Shown piece by piece: positions 48,766-58,498 of a stretch of 64,000 bases of DNA. Within the stretch, counting starts at the first letter, position 1, and every line of letters begins with the position of its first letter. The stretch spans positions 1 to 64,000 of the forward strand of contig JAJPIT010000110.1 in NCBI GenBank assembly GCA_021324615.1. Direction: 5' to 3'. The translations under genes were made by a program, and so were the position numbers. This DNA comes from Terriglobia bacterium (lineage in GTDB: Bacteria; Acidobacteriota; Terriglobia; Bryobacterales; Bryobacteraceae). The notes under the pieces are model-generated. The model searched no databases, was not told the origin of the DNA, and was given only the letters and a program-made list of their open reading frames with translations.

Positions 48766-51336
48766 CTATTCCACGAACTGGCCCGCGAGGAGTTCCCGAT
48801 AGAGCCGTTTTTGCGCTTCCGCGATCGCGTTCCAATCATAGATCTGTTCGGCGGTTTGGCGCGCCCGGCGCTCCAATTCGATTCGATCTCCGGGATGATC
48901 CAGGAGGTGGGCGATCGTCTCCGCGATCTGCCCGGGTTCTTGCCGCACGGCGACCGCCGCCCCGACGTTGAGCCCGTGCACGCCGGCGGGCGTGGAGACG
49001 ATGGCCTTGCCCATGGCCATCGCTTCCATGATTTTAATATTCGTTCCCGCCGAGGCCACCAGCGGAGCGATGACCATCGCCGCCCGGCGATAGGCGGGGC
49101 GGACATCGGCGACAAACCCCTCCACCTCGACGCCGGGATGGCGGAGGTCCCAGAAGCGCTCGTGATTCAGACCCGCGATCACGTGCAAAGTGACGTTTTC
49201 CAGGCGCGGAAAAACTTCGCGCAGGAAAAATTCGATGGCCAGGACGTTCGGCTTGTGCGCGAACGATCCAATGAAAAGCAGCCGCCGCGGCTCGGGCGGC
49301 GCCCCGCACGGCTGAAATCTTTCGAGATCGACTCCGTTGGCGATGACCACCGAGCCGGGGACGACGCGCTGGTCCTGTTCCGACATGACCACCACGCGAT
49401 CGACCTGGCTCCAGGCGGCGCGCTCAAACGGGACCCAGCGCTCGTACTGGCGGCGCGTTTCCCAATCCTCTTTTTGCGCGAGCATCTGGGCGTAAAGATC
49501 GTAGGTGATATCGTGCTCGACCAGAATCGTCTTCGCCGGCGCGCAGCCGGCGGCGTATTGCGCCATTTGCGTGAATTCAAGCTGCACCACTCCGGGCCGC
49601 CACTTCGCCGCGGCTTGCCGGAGGGCGGCATGAAACGGGCGCGAATCAAACTCTTCGACCGTATCCGGGCGCGGCGTGGAGGGCAGCGCGTGGGTGCCCG
49701 GGCGGCGAACGGTGATCACTTCCACGCAGATCTCGCGCAACTCGCCGGGAACCGGCCGCGGCGATTCGACGAAACAGATCAGCACCTGATCGAAATCGGC
49801 GGCGGTGCGGCGCATCAGATTGTACATGCGGACGGCGGCGCCGTGCGCCAGGGGAAAGGGCAGATAGGGGCTGACCACAAAGATCACCGGCCTGCCGGAA
49901 GGGGGCTTGCCCGGAAAGACGGCGACATCGCCGGTGAGCAGGTCGAAGAACGCGCGGTTGTGATGCACGGTCACCGGCTGGCGAGCCGCGAACGCCAGCG
50001 CATCCACTTTGTTTTCCAGATTGAGGCGCACGACGTTGTCGCGCCACAGGGCGGCGTCGCCGGCGGTCCGGGCGAGAAACCGGAGGAAATTCCGTTCGAG
50101 CGCGCGGTCGAGTTGCGGCGGAGTGAAATAGCGCGAAGTGGTGGCGCGGTGCAGATGCAGGACCCGCGCGTCCGCCGCGTAAACGGTGGGCCAGCCCTGC
50201 TGCCAGGCCCGGACTCCCAGATCGAGGTCCTCGACATAGGCGGGTTCGTAGGATTCGTCGAAGCCGCCCAGCGCGGCGAGCTTCGCCGCGTCGTACAAAG
50301 TGCAGCCGCCGCTGCCGTAAAGCACATAGCTGAAGTTCTCGCCCTCCAGCGGCTCTTCGCAGCGGATAGGGAAATCGGCGGCGCCGCGCGAAAGCGGCAT
50401 CGCGGTCTTGCCGGTTTCCTCGCGGCGGCGGCCTTCGGGAAAGAAAATCTGGGCAGTTGACGCAAAAATGCCGGGTACGCGGTCGAAGGCCTCGCGCAGC
50501 GCGCGCAAAAAGCCCGGCTCGGCGATCATGTCGTTGTTCAGCAGGCAGACGTGCGAGTAACGCGCGCGCCGGATGCCGCGGTTGGCCGCGCGCGAAAAGG
50601 CCAGCGGCGCGGCGGTGTGCTCGACGATGACCGAGGGGAAGTAGGAGCGCAGGAACTGTTCGGTGCCGTCGGTTGAACCGTTGTCCACGACGATGATCTC
50701 ATCGGCGTCGTAAACGCGCGGCAGGCAGCGGTCCAGCAGTTCGCCGCCGTTGCGGGAGGGGATCACCACGGAGATCCCGGGCGTCCGCGTTTCGGTGACC
50801 CGCAGGGCGGGCGGCTCGCGGCGATGAACGAACTTGCCGCGGGCTAGCGCGAGGCGGTAATAGATGGGCAGGCGAAGCTTGGATGGATGGCGAAGACGAT
50901 CGGCTTGCTTGTGGATCCAGCCGCCGGGCTCCACTTGCCAGCGAACGAAGTTTTTCGCCCGCCAGGCCAGGTGCCGCGCGATGGTGGCGGCGCTGCGCGG
51001 GCGCAGCATAAAATGCTCGCCGTTCTCGTTAAACGCCATGAGATACAGCGGAGCGAGTGAAAATCCGAGCAGGCGCAGCGACCAGTGCGGCACGCCGGGC
51101 TCCAGGATCACCGCCGCGAGGCGAACTTTGCGGCCGGCCAGCGCCGCCGTGATGAGCGCCCGATTTTCCCGGACGCGGCGCTTGATGTGATAGGGAATCC
51201 ATTCGCAATCGGGTTGGCGAAATTCCGAGACGATCACCAGGGGCAGCTCCGGAAAGATGCCGCGCATTTTTTCGCGTGCGAGCGCGATGGCGCTTTCCGA
51301 GCCGGAGGCGAACAGAACTTTTACCGCGGTGCTCAA
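48766..51336 (-). CDS. Bifunctional glycosyltransferase (GT2 domain plus GT4 domain)
   Basis: 856 residues. An N-terminal part of about 185 residues is of unknown family. The GT2 domain (about 188-430) shows ISVVIPSRNGGELLDRCL, IIVVDNGSTDGTEQFL, RAANRGIR and LNNDMIAEP. The GT4 domain (about 490-850) shows SPYLPFPLAHGAAVRMYNL, LVEHDITYDLYAQ, LLFIGSFAHKPN and GTNIKIMEAMAMGKAIVS. One chain could add two sugars in turn. TTG 51336 overlaps the upstream gene's TGA. The stop converges on the DPP-IV-like gene with 83 bases between; no clear terminator is seen there. Confidence 0.88.
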   Translation of the reverse strand: MSTAVKVLFASGSESAIALAREKMRGIFPELPLVIVSEFRQPDCEWIPYHIKRRVRENRALITAALAGRKVRLAAVILEPGVPHWSLRLLGFSLAPLYLMAFNENGEHFMLRPRSAATIARHLAWRAKNFVRWQVEPGGWIHKQADRLRHPSKLRLPIYYRLALARGKFVHRREPPALRVTETRTPGISVVIPSRNGGELLDRCLPRVYDADEIIVVDNGSTDGTEQFLRSYFPSVIVEHTAAPLAFSRAANRGIRRARYSHVCLLNNDMIAEPGFLRALREAFDRVPGIFASTAQIFFPEGRRREETGKTAMPLSRGAADFPIRCEEPLEGENFSYVLYGSGGCTLYDAAKLAALGGFDESYEPAYVEDLDLGVRAWQQGWPTVYAADARVLHLHRATTSRYFTPPQLDRALERNFLRFLARTAGDAALWRDNVVRLNLENKVDALAFAARQPVTVHHNRAFFDLLTGDVAVFPGKPPSGRPVIFVVSPYLPFPLAHGAAVRMYNLMRRTAADFDQVLICFVESPRPVPGELREICVEVITVRRPGTHALPSTPRPDTVEEFDSRPFHAALRQAAAKWRPGVVQLEFTQMAQYAAGCAPAKTILVEHDITYDLYAQMLAQKEDWETRRQYERWVPFERAAWSQVDRVVVMSEQDQRVVPGSVVIANGVDLERFQPCGAPPEPRRLLFIGSFAHKPNVLAIEFFLREVFPRLENVTLHVIAGLNHERFWDLRHPGVEVEGFVADVRPAYRRAAMVIAPLVASAGTNIKIMEAMAMGKAIVSTPAGVHGLNVGAAVAVRQEPGQIAETIAHLLDHPGDRIELERRARQTAEQIYDWNAIAEAQKRLYRELLAGQFVE

Positions 51337-52358
51337 ATCAGTTGTTCAAGAGAAAAATTCCAGCGGCCGGAGCAGTGCTGCTCCCACAGCGCCAGGGCCT
51401 GTGCGGCAAAGGCGGTCGAGACGGGATTCATGAACGGGAGCAGCGCGCCGCCCTTTCTTCCGAACCAGAAACCGCCGCGCAGGCGCGGGTCGGAATCGAA
51501 GCTCTGGAAGGATGCGGTGCGCTCCGCCTCCTGCCGCGCGTCACTCTCATTCAAGGCGAGGTTGTGGGCGCGGTGCGCGATCAGCCGTAAACGCAGAAGC
51601 TGGGCGCAGACGTCGCTGCGCTCAAATTGCGGTGAGATTTCGCGCCACAGCGCCGCCACTCGCGCGATGCCGGACTCGAGCGCGGCGCGGGGCTCCGGAC
51701 GGTCCGCCGCGGCGAGCAGTCCTTCGAGGAAGTAGCAGTAGGCGTGCAGCCGGTCCATCAACTTCTCGCGGTCGGGTTCACAGGCCAAAAAATGTTCATG
51801 CGTGGCCAGCGCTTGTGCCAGCGCGGCTTCAAACAGCCCCTCCGCCCGCTCATCGCCGACTTCGCGCCAGGCGAGCGCCGCTTTCAGTTGGTAACAGCCG
51901 GGCGAGCGCGACCAGCGGGGCTCGTACGCCAGCGGCTGCTTGGCCGGCAGCTCGATGACGGGGTGAAAGGAGCCGTCGCCCAAAAAATCGAAAGCCAGAG
52001 AAAGAGCGGCGTCGCGGGCGAGACCGCGAAAGGAGTCATCGCCGGTGGCGCGGGCGGCGGCGAACAGGCCGCGGGCCACGATCCCGAGATCGAAGAAATA
52101 GGCCAGCGGCGAGCCGGGCTCGAAGGGAAACGTGCCCGACGGGGTGTTCCAGGCGCAATCCCGGAGATAAGCCGCCGCCCGCGCCGCGCCGCCGGAGTCG
52201 CCGAAGTACACAAAGCAACTGGCCGCGTAGCCGGTGATCTCGTTGGAAACCGTTGCGTTGCGGCCCAGATCAGAGCGGTAGTAGCGCGCCACTCCGCCGG
52301 AAGCTTCCTGAATCCCGGAGCGGGCGAACCAGCAGCGAGCGTGTTCAAAAGGCGTCAA
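51333..52358 (-). CDS. Six-hairpin (alpha/alpha)-barrel-like protein, possibly glycan-active
   Basis: 341 residues, nearly all paired helices (GYAASCFVYFGDSGGAARAAAYL, YFFDLGIVARGLFAAARAT, CYQLKAALAWREVGD, DRLHAYCYFLEGLLAAAD), the pattern of six-hairpin glycosidases or epimerases. No family named with certainty and no signal peptide. TTG 52358 follows TACAAT (minus strand, 52370-52365) by 6 bases, so the message would be leaderless. It shares an operon with the GT2-GT4 gene. Confidence 0.6.
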   Translation of the reverse strand: MTPFEHARCWFARSGIQEASGGVARYYRSDLGRNATVSNEITGYAASCFVYFGDSGGAARAAAYLRDCAWNTPSGTFPFEPGSPLAYFFDLGIVARGLFAAARATGDDSFRGLARDAALSLAFDFLGDGSFHPVIELPAKQPLAYEPRWSRSPGCYQLKAALAWREVGDERAEGLFEAALAQALATHEHFLACEPDREKLMDRLHAYCYFLEGLLAAADRPEPRAALESGIARVAALWREISPQFERSDVCAQLLRLRLIAHRAHNLALNESDARQEAERTASFQSFDSDPRLRGGFWFGRKGGALLPFMNPVSTAFAAQALALWEQHCSGRWNFSLEQLI

Positions 52359-52392
52359 TGTCTGATTGTACTGCGAGGTTTCCGGCAGCCGC

Positions 52393-52398
52393 TATAAT
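52393..52398 (+). promoter_or_regulatory. TATAAT -10 element giving a leaderless TMTC-like message
   Basis: Perfect TATAAT ends 8 bases before ATG 52407. No Shine-Dalgarno sequence fits in the gap. The divergent six-hairpin gene starts 48 bases away on the other strand. Confidence 0.55.
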
Positions 52399-52406
52399 GC
52401 TCCTGA

Positions 52407-54413
52407 ATGAGCAAGACTGGCGCGCCGCGCAGGCCGGCGCCTCCGCCGCCGGACAAGCAGCGGCCGGCGGACCGCCCCGGGCACGCCTGGCGGCTTGCGC
52501 TGCTGTGGACCGCGCTGGCGGGCGCCTATTCCAATTCCTTCAACACCGGGCTGGTATTCGACAACCAGCCGGTGATCGCCGAAGATCCCCGCGTCCAGGC
52601 GGCGACGGCAAGTAACGCCGGCCTGATTCTGCACGGCGATTATTGGTACCGCGCCCGGACCTCCGGCCTGTACCGGCCGCTGACCACGTTTTCCTATCTG
52701 TTCAATTACGCCGTGCTGGGCAATGGCGCCAGGCCGCCAGGATATCACGCAATCAACCTGGCGCTGCATGCCGGAAACGCCACGCTCGTTTATTTCGTGG
52801 GGCTGGAAATTTTCGCCGCCCCCGGATTCGCGCTGGCCTTGGCCGCGATGTGGGGATTGCATCCGCTGGCCACCGAAGCGGTGACCAATATCGTGGGGCG
52901 CGCGGATTTGCTGGCGGCCTTTGGCGTGCTCGCGGGGTTGTTGTGCCATATGAAATCGCGCCGGTGGGCCGGAGTAGTGGGGATCGGGATGGCCCAGGCG
53001 GCGGGAATTTTTTCGAAAGAGAACGCGATCGTTCTGCCCGCGCTGATGGTGTTATACGACTTGAGTTGCAGGCCGCGGAAAGCATGGCGCGTGTGGCCGT
53101 ATGCCTCGGCCGCGCTGCCGATTGCGTTGTATTTCGGGATGCGCGCCTCCGCGCACCCTCACTTTCTGATCAATTTTCAGGAAAACCCGCTGACCGGTGC
53201 GGGATTTTTGGCCGCGCGGCTGACCGCTTTCAAGGTCATCGGGAAATTTTTATGGCTGTTTGTCTGGCCCGCCGCTCTGGCCGCCGATTACTCCTACAAC
53301 GCCGTGCCGGTGTTCGGATCGGGCGGATGGGAGGATGCGAAGGCGCTGGTCGGCGTTCTGATTTGCGCCGCGGCGCTGGCGGGGTGGGCTCTTTCCTTCA
53401 AGCGTTCGGCGCCGCTGTTCTTCTTCGCGGGATTTTTCTGGATCGCGCTGCTGCCCACGGCCAACCTGCTGCTGTTGATCGGCGCGATCATGGCCGAACG
53501 CTTCCTGTATCTGCCGATGGTGGGGCTGTGCGGATGCGCGGTGTTGGGGCTGAAGTGGCTGGCCGGGCATCGGGCGCCGCCCCGGGCGGTCTGGACCGGC
53601 GTAGCCGTCCTCTGCCTTGCGCTCGGCGCGCGCACTTATATCCGAAACATGGATTGGCGCGATGGCTTAGCGCTTTGGAGCAGCGCGGTGGAGGTGAATC
53701 CGACCGCGGCGCGCGCGCACCATAATTTGGGCTACGAACTGGAGCAGATTCCGGGCCGCCTGCCGGACGCCGTGGCGGAGTATCGGACCGCGCTGCGCAT
53801 CCGGCCCGATTATCCGGAAGCGTACTACAGTCTCGGAAATGCTCTGCTGCGGATGGGCCGCCTGCCGGAGGCGACCGCGGCATTTCAATCGGCGGTGAAG
53901 CTGGCGCCGCAATACGCCGAGGCGCACAACAATCTGGGCGGCGTGCTGCTTCAAAGCGGCCGGTTTGCGGATGCGATCGGCGAGTTTCAGGCGGCGCTGC
54001 GCATCCAGCCGGATTTCGCCGATGCGCGCCATAATCTCGCCAACGCGCACAACCAGTTCGGGAACGCGCTGGCGCAAACGGCCGGGCACATCAGCGAGGC
54101 GATCGCGGAGTATCAGGCGGCGCTGCGCGTTGAACCCGGGGACGCCGAGGCGCACGCCAACTTGGGAAGCGCCTTCTATGCCTCGGGAGCGATCGAGCAG
54201 GCAATCGCCGAATACCGGACGGCGCTTCGGCTCGATCCGCGGCTTGCCGACGCGCACTTCAATCTGGCCCAGGCGCTGCTGCGGACCGGGAAACGTTCGG
54301 AGGCGATCGGCGAATTGCAAGCCGCGGAGCGGATCCATCCCGATGCGGAGACCCGGCGAATGCTGGTGGAATTAGGCGTGCGGCAGGAAGGAAACGGGAC
54401 GCGCGGCAGATGA
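52407..54413 (+). CDS. TMTC-like membrane protein: multi-pass N-terminus plus TPR repeats
   Basis: 668 residues. About ten membrane helices fill residues 30-410, with an early loop FDNQPVIAEDPRV and HAINLALHAGNATLVYF, and SKENAIVLPALMVLYDL; this is the arrangement of DUF1736/TMTC proteins, whose animal members O-mannosylate. Then six or so TPR repeats (e.g. AEAHNNLGGVLLQSGRFADAI). Its place beside the GT2-GT4 and six-hairpin genes suggests protein or lipid glycosylation; that is inference. Its stop lies in the loop of a perfect hairpin shared with the receptor gene's end. Confidence 0.82.
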   Translation: MSKTGAPRRPAPPPPDKQRPADRPGHAWRLALLWTALAGAYSNSFNTGLVFDNQPVIAEDPRVQAATASNAGLILHGDYWYRARTSGLYRPLTTFSYLFNYAVLGNGARPPGYHAINLALHAGNATLVYFVGLEIFAAPGFALALAAMWGLHPLATEAVTNIVGRADLLAAFGVLAGLLCHMKSRRWAGVVGIGMAQAAGIFSKENAIVLPALMVLYDLSCRPRKAWRVWPYASAALPIALYFGMRASAHPHFLINFQENPLTGAGFLAARLTAFKVIGKFLWLFVWPAALAADYSYNAVPVFGSGGWEDAKALVGVLICAAALAGWALSFKRSAPLFFFAGFFWIALLPTANLLLLIGAIMAERFLYLPMVGLCGCAVLGLKWLAGHRAPPRAVWTGVAVLCLALGARTYIRNMDWRDGLALWSSAVEVNPTAARAHHNLGYELEQIPGRLPDAVAEYRTALRIRPDYPEAYYSLGNALLRMGRLPEATAAFQSAVKLAPQYAEAHNNLGGVLLQSGRFADAIGEFQAALRIQPDFADARHNLANAHNQFGNALAQTAGHISEAIAEYQAALRVEPGDAEAHANLGSAFYASGAIEQAIAEYRTALRLDPRLADAHFNLAQALLRTGKRSEAIGELQAAERIHPDAETRRMLVELGVRQEGNGTRGR

Positions 54414-54425
54414 GCGCGTCCCGTG
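54395..54425 (-). terminator. Hairpin terminator of the Oar-like receptor gene, overlapping the TPR gene's stop
   Basis: ACGGGACGCGC (54395-54405) and GCGCGTCCCGT (54415-54425) form a perfect 11-bp stem with a 9-base loop. On the minus strand TTTCCTTCC follows, so it should end the receptor transcript. On the plus strand no T run follows. The loop contains the TGA stop of the TMTC-like gene. Confidence 0.65.
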
Positions 54426-54435
54426 AAGAAAACCA

Positions 54436-57400
54436 CTACCAGGTATAGCGTAGAGCAAACTGCATCTGCCGCGGCTGGGTCAAGGTCCTGCTCAGCCGTC
54501 CAAAGGTCGAGGAGGAGAGGAGATTTTCGCTCGCGCTGGCCGGGTCAAAGCGGACCGAGTTGGTTAGATTATACGACTCCCAGCGGAACTGGAGTTTTTG
54601 ATGCTCGCTCCAGGGCATCGTGAACACTTTGTAGACGCCGCTGTCGATATTGAACAGCCCGTCGCCGCGGAGAGTATTGCGCATTCCTGCCTCGCCCGCG
54701 AAGGCCTCGCGGAAGGAGGCGAAGGCAGCCGCCGGATTGGCCCAGAGGTTCGGCAGGGGCTGGCCGATCGCTTTGCCTGTGCTGACAACGGGAGGAATCG
54801 GGCCGATCGGCTCGACGCCGGTGCTGACCTCCCAGTTGGTGGCCCAGCGCGCTCCGTCGCTTGGCGCGGTCGGCAAGCCCGAGGTCTGGCGGTAGATTCC
54901 GCTGATCTCCCAACCGCCGACGAAGGCGTCCAGAATCCGGTTCATGTTCGAACCGAATTTCATGCCGCGCCCGAACGGAAGCTGATACACCGCGTATACG
55001 TTGATCTGGTCCGTCGTGTCGTAGTCCGAGACGGCCCGCTGCAGATGTGTATTCCAGGTATTGATAATGACCCCGGCATAGGTGCTGGTGCCGCCGGTGA
55101 CGCCGGCGCCGCTTTCCGGGTTCGAAGACAAGTCGATGGATTTGGAAAAGGTGTAGTTCAGGTCGAACTGAAGGCCGCTGCTGAAGCGCTTGCGGACCGT
55201 CCATTGCATGGCGTGATAAGCGCCGCTGCCGACCGAACTCTCCGCCGCCAGAGCCGAGAACTGCGGGTTGAACATCATCCAGGGGCCGTAGATGCCGCAG
55301 GCCATCTGGCTGACGCCGCCGTTGGACTTGAATTTCGTCGCGCCGACGTTGCAGTTGCTCGCGTTATCGGCGTTGTTCAGCGTGTTGGTGGCATCGCCCA
55401 TGTTGCTGTTGCCCTTGATGCCTCTGGTTGGGTCGCCGTGGTAGTCTAGACCCCACACTTGGGTCGCAGTCAGTCCGTTGCCGGCCGCGGTGGCCCACAT
55501 GTCCTCAAAGAAGGGGATCTTGGGCAGATTGGCGATGGTCACGCCGCCGTAATCGAGCATGCTCATCAACTGAGTCATGGCCTGGAAATAGGTCTGCCCC
55601 GACTTGGGATCGACCAGATTGGTCGGTTCGGCCAAGTCCCGGGTAATCAGCGATTTTCGCGAAAGCCGCCCAACATAGGAGCCCTGGACGAAAAATCCGT
55701 GCCCGAACTCGCGGCCGATGCTGAAGTCCAGGTTCATCGTGTAGGGCGCCTTCAAACTATCATCGAGGCTGTTGGTGATCGCAAATTGATTCGGGTAGGT
55801 GGCCGGCAGCCCGCCTGGCGGCGGGGGCGGAACAAACGGCTGGCCATTCGGAAACGTGCTCGGCACCGTGAAGAACGAGGTGAATCGCGGGACCTGGGCC
55901 GAGGTGTAGACGTTTGGCGCGGTGCTCAGGCTGCTTGCCAACCCGAACTGATCCGAGCTTACCGTCTGTGCCAGGGGCTGGCCGAGAATGTCATAGTACA
56001 TTCCCGCGCCCGCGCGGATCGACGTCTTGCCCGCGCCTCCGAAGAAAAATCGGGCAAGCGGGCTTTCGGATGCCGGGGAATAAGCGATGCCGAGGCGAGG
56101 AGCCCAGTCGGTGTGCTCCGGATACAATGGCCGTCCGCCGCTTCCATTGGCGGGAATGAAGGTGATCGGCGTCACGCCGTTTTGCGACCGACCCTGGTTG
56201 GCGAGGATCTCCCGCTCCGACATCCAGGCGGCGATCGGGATATTGGTCGAGGCCTGCTGCCCGTTGGCTTCATGAACCGGCGGCTCAATCGAAACCCGGA
56301 GACCATAGGTCACCGTAAAGGAACGGGTCAGCTTCCAGGTATCCTGTGCGTACAGCTCTCCTTCATTGTTGACAAAGTCGAGCAATACGGGCTGGCCGGG
56401 CGGGATCAGCTTGCCGTTCACCAGATAGTTGTAGTAACCGGTGCCTTGAACAACCAGCCCGAGAGCGGCCGCCGCGGCATATTCGTAGCTGTTTAAAGTT
56501 CCGCTGCTAATCGCCAGGCTGTCGGTGAGGTCCGAACCAGAACCGTTCAGATAGGAAGGATTTGAGCTGGCATGGCTGTAAGAATGGGAGAAGTTCACCG
56601 AGCTGTTCGAGATGAGCCGCACCACCCCGCCGACCCGAAAATCGTGCGCGCCATGATTCCACGATAAGTCGTCGCTGATGGTGTGCACCGGAATGATATG
56701 CGTCAAACCGGTGCTGGTTCCGTAGGGTGTGTCAAAGCCGCGGAAATAGGTGTAGGGGCCGGACAGAACGCCGGTCTGCTGGTTGCCGGCCCTCGTGAAT
56801 CCGTAGTGCATCGTGTTGACCAGGTTCGGCGTCAACACGCCGGTCCACCCGGACGCCAGGCCTTTGTTGTTGGAAAGAAAGACGCTGTTGGCCGGTTGTC
56901 CGGGAAATTGCGGCGCTGCCGCCGACGAGCCGCCGTAGGTCGAGTCGTTCTGAAGATTGCCGCGGATAAACAAGCTGTGCCGACCCGCGTTATCGAGTTT
57001 ATAGTCGAACTTGGCGATGTAGGTGTTCTGATCAGTGGGGCTGGGCGCATTAAACAGAAAACCGGTCATATTCAACTGATCGCCGAGAGCCAAATAATTC
57101 CCCTTCGGAAACAGGTTCAGATACGCCAGAGCCGCCTGGCTCACGCCGATTCCGGCCGGATCGATCGCCTTGAGCTGCGCCGGCGTGACCTGCTGAACTG
57201 CGCCGGTCGGATCTTTGTACTCGACGATGCCCTGCTTCAGTGTCTCTGTCGGAACTGTGCGGCTAACCTGCACCGAGCTGCGCGAGCGGTAGCCTTCGTA
57301 GTTCAGGAAATAGAACAGCTTGTTCTTTTTGACCGGGCCGCCGACGCTTCCCCCAAAGACGTTGATCAGCAGCGGCGCGATGGGAACTCCCGAGGCGTTG

Positions 57401-58212
57401 TTGAAGAAGGTATTGGCGGCGGTCTCGGTGCCGCGCCGGTACTCATATAACGATCCGTGGAGCTCATTGGTGCCCGATTTGGTCACCAGCGTGACATCCG
57501 CGCCCGAACCGCGTCCCGTCGAGGCGTCCCCATTGGTCGTGGTGCTGCGGAACTCTTCGACCGAATCGAGCGTGACGCGAAGAACCGAGGTGAACGCCGC
57601 CCGCGAGTTTTGATCGTTGACGTCCGCGCCATCGAGCGTGATATTTCCCTGGTCGGACTTGCCGCCATTGACAGAACCTTCACGCGAACCGGGCAGTTGC
57701 CCCACCGTCTGCGTACCAAACGAACTGAAAGAAGTCACTCCCGGCTGCAAGGCCAGCAGCCCGGCGACGTTGCGGGCGAACATGGGCACTTCCAGGATGG
57801 CGTTGTTGTTGATGGCGTTGCCGAGCGAGGCGTCGGTGGTATTCACCTGCGCCGCCGCCGCTTCCACTTCCACCGTCGTGGTCGTCGCGCCCAATTTCTG
57901 GAACTGAATCGGAACCGTGCCCGGCTGGCTCACCAGCAACTCCACTTTGTCGATCACGACATCGGCAAAGCCCGGCGCCTTCGCCGTCAATTTGTAAGTT
58001 CCCGGAGGCACCAGCGAAAACGTGTAGCGGCCCTGCGAGTCGGCCACCGCGGTACGCTGCAAGCCGGTCTCGGCGTTGACAATCGTAATCGTGGCGCTAG
58101 GGATCACCGCGCCGGAAGGATCGCTCACCGTGCCCGTAAGCGACGTCGTCTGCGCGGCCAATCCCAAGGCAAACAACACCAGCGCCGCGCTGATCGATAA
58201 GAGTCTTTTCAT
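54436..58212 (-). CDS. TonB-dependent receptor, Oar-like, with carboxypeptidase-regulatory-like N-terminus
   Basis: 1258 residues. Signal peptide MKRLLSISAALVLFALGLAA; a CarboxypepD_reg-like domain (about 23-110: GTVSDPSGAVIPSATITIVN, DSQGRYTFSLVPPGTYKLTA); a plug region (VPMFARNVAGLLALQPGV, NITLDGADVNDQN); then a long outer-membrane barrel ending MQFALRYTW with the C-terminal aromatic for BAM assembly. Oar-type receptors are multiplied in Acidobacteriota and take up or export large molecules; the ligand is unknown. AAGGGG precedes the ATG. A strong promoter lies 50 bases upstream. Confidence 0.93.
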   Translation of the reverse strand: MKRLLSISAALVLFALGLAAQTTSLTGTVSDPSGAVIPSATITIVNAETGLQRTAVADSQGRYTFSLVPPGTYKLTAKAPGFADVVIDKVELLVSQPGTVPIQFQKLGATTTTVEVEAAAAQVNTTDASLGNAINNNAILEVPMFARNVAGLLALQPGVTSFSSFGTQTVGQLPGSREGSVNGGKSDQGNITLDGADVNDQNSRAAFTSVLRVTLDSVEEFRSTTTNGDASTGRGSGADVTLVTKSGTNELHGSLYEYRRGTETAANTFFNNASGVPIAPLLINVFGGSVGGPVKKNKLFYFLNYEGYRSRSSVQVSRTVPTETLKQGIVEYKDPTGAVQQVTPAQLKAIDPAGIGVSQAALAYLNLFPKGNYLALGDQLNMTGFLFNAPSPTDQNTYIAKFDYKLDNAGRHSLFIRGNLQNDSTYGGSSAAAPQFPGQPANSVFLSNNKGLASGWTGVLTPNLVNTMHYGFTRAGNQQTGVLSGPYTYFRGFDTPYGTSTGLTHIIPVHTISDDLSWNHGAHDFRVGGVVRLISNSSVNFSHSYSHASSNPSYLNGSGSDLTDSLAISSGTLNSYEYAAAAALGLVVQGTGYYNYLVNGKLIPPGQPVLLDFVNNEGELYAQDTWKLTRSFTVTYGLRVSIEPPVHEANGQQASTNIPIAAWMSEREILANQGRSQNGVTPITFIPANGSGGRPLYPEHTDWAPRLGIAYSPASESPLARFFFGGAGKTSIRAGAGMYYDILGQPLAQTVSSDQFGLASSLSTAPNVYTSAQVPRFTSFFTVPSTFPNGQPFVPPPPPGGLPATYPNQFAITNSLDDSLKAPYTMNLDFSIGREFGHGFFVQGSYVGRLSRKSLITRDLAEPTNLVDPKSGQTYFQAMTQLMSMLDYGGVTIANLPKIPFFEDMWATAAGNGLTATQVWGLDYHGDPTRGIKGNSNMGDATNTLNNADNASNCNVGATKFKSNGGVSQMACGIYGPWMMFNPQFSALAAESSVGSGAYHAMQWTVRKRFSSGLQFDLNYTFSKSIDLSSNPESGAGVTGGTSTYAGVIINTWNTHLQRAVSDYDTTDQINVYAVYQLPFGRGMKFGSNMNRILDAFVGGWEISGIYRQTSGLPTAPSDGARWATNWEVSTGVEPIGPIPPVVSTGKAIGQPLPNLWANPAAAFASFREAFAGEAGMRNTLRGDGLFNIDSGVYKVFTMPWSEHQKLQFRWESYNLTNSVRFDPASASENLLSSSTFGRLSRTLTQPRQMQFALRYTW

Positions 58213-58262
58213 CCACTACCCCTTTCCGTTAGGACATCCCGAAGAAAATGCCAGTTCATAAA

Positions 58263-58291
58263 TCTGTATCAGATTTGCCCCGGGCTGTCAA
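58263..58291 (-). promoter_or_regulatory. Strong sigma-70-type promoter for the Oar-like receptor
   Basis: Minus strand: TTGACA (58291-58286), 17 bases, TACAGA (58268-58263). The receptor's ATG is 50 bases further on. The rest of 58213-58412 shows no gene. Confidence 0.6.
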
Positions 58292-58412
58292 CGATAATCC
58301 GTAGCAGCGCTCTTGCTCCCATAGCCTTCAAAAGAAGGGATATCGGACGATTCCGGCCTATGAGAAAACGAATCGGCCGAGGTCCGTTACAATCGAGTCA
58401 CTTAAGGGGAGT

Positions 58413-58478
58413 AAAAAGACAAAAACCCGTGCCCGGCGCCGGCTCCTCCTGGTGAAGCCCGCGGCCGCCGGGTACGGG
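58413..58478 (-). terminator. Intrinsic terminator of the clpB-lon operon
   Basis: A 13-bp stem (58426-58438 with 58466-58478, one G-U pair) closes a GC-rich loop. Read on the minus strand it is followed by TTTTTGTCTTTTT (58425-58413). It lies 20 bases after the lon stop. Confidence 0.75.
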
Positions 58479-58498
58479 GTCGGATGAAAAAAAACGGC

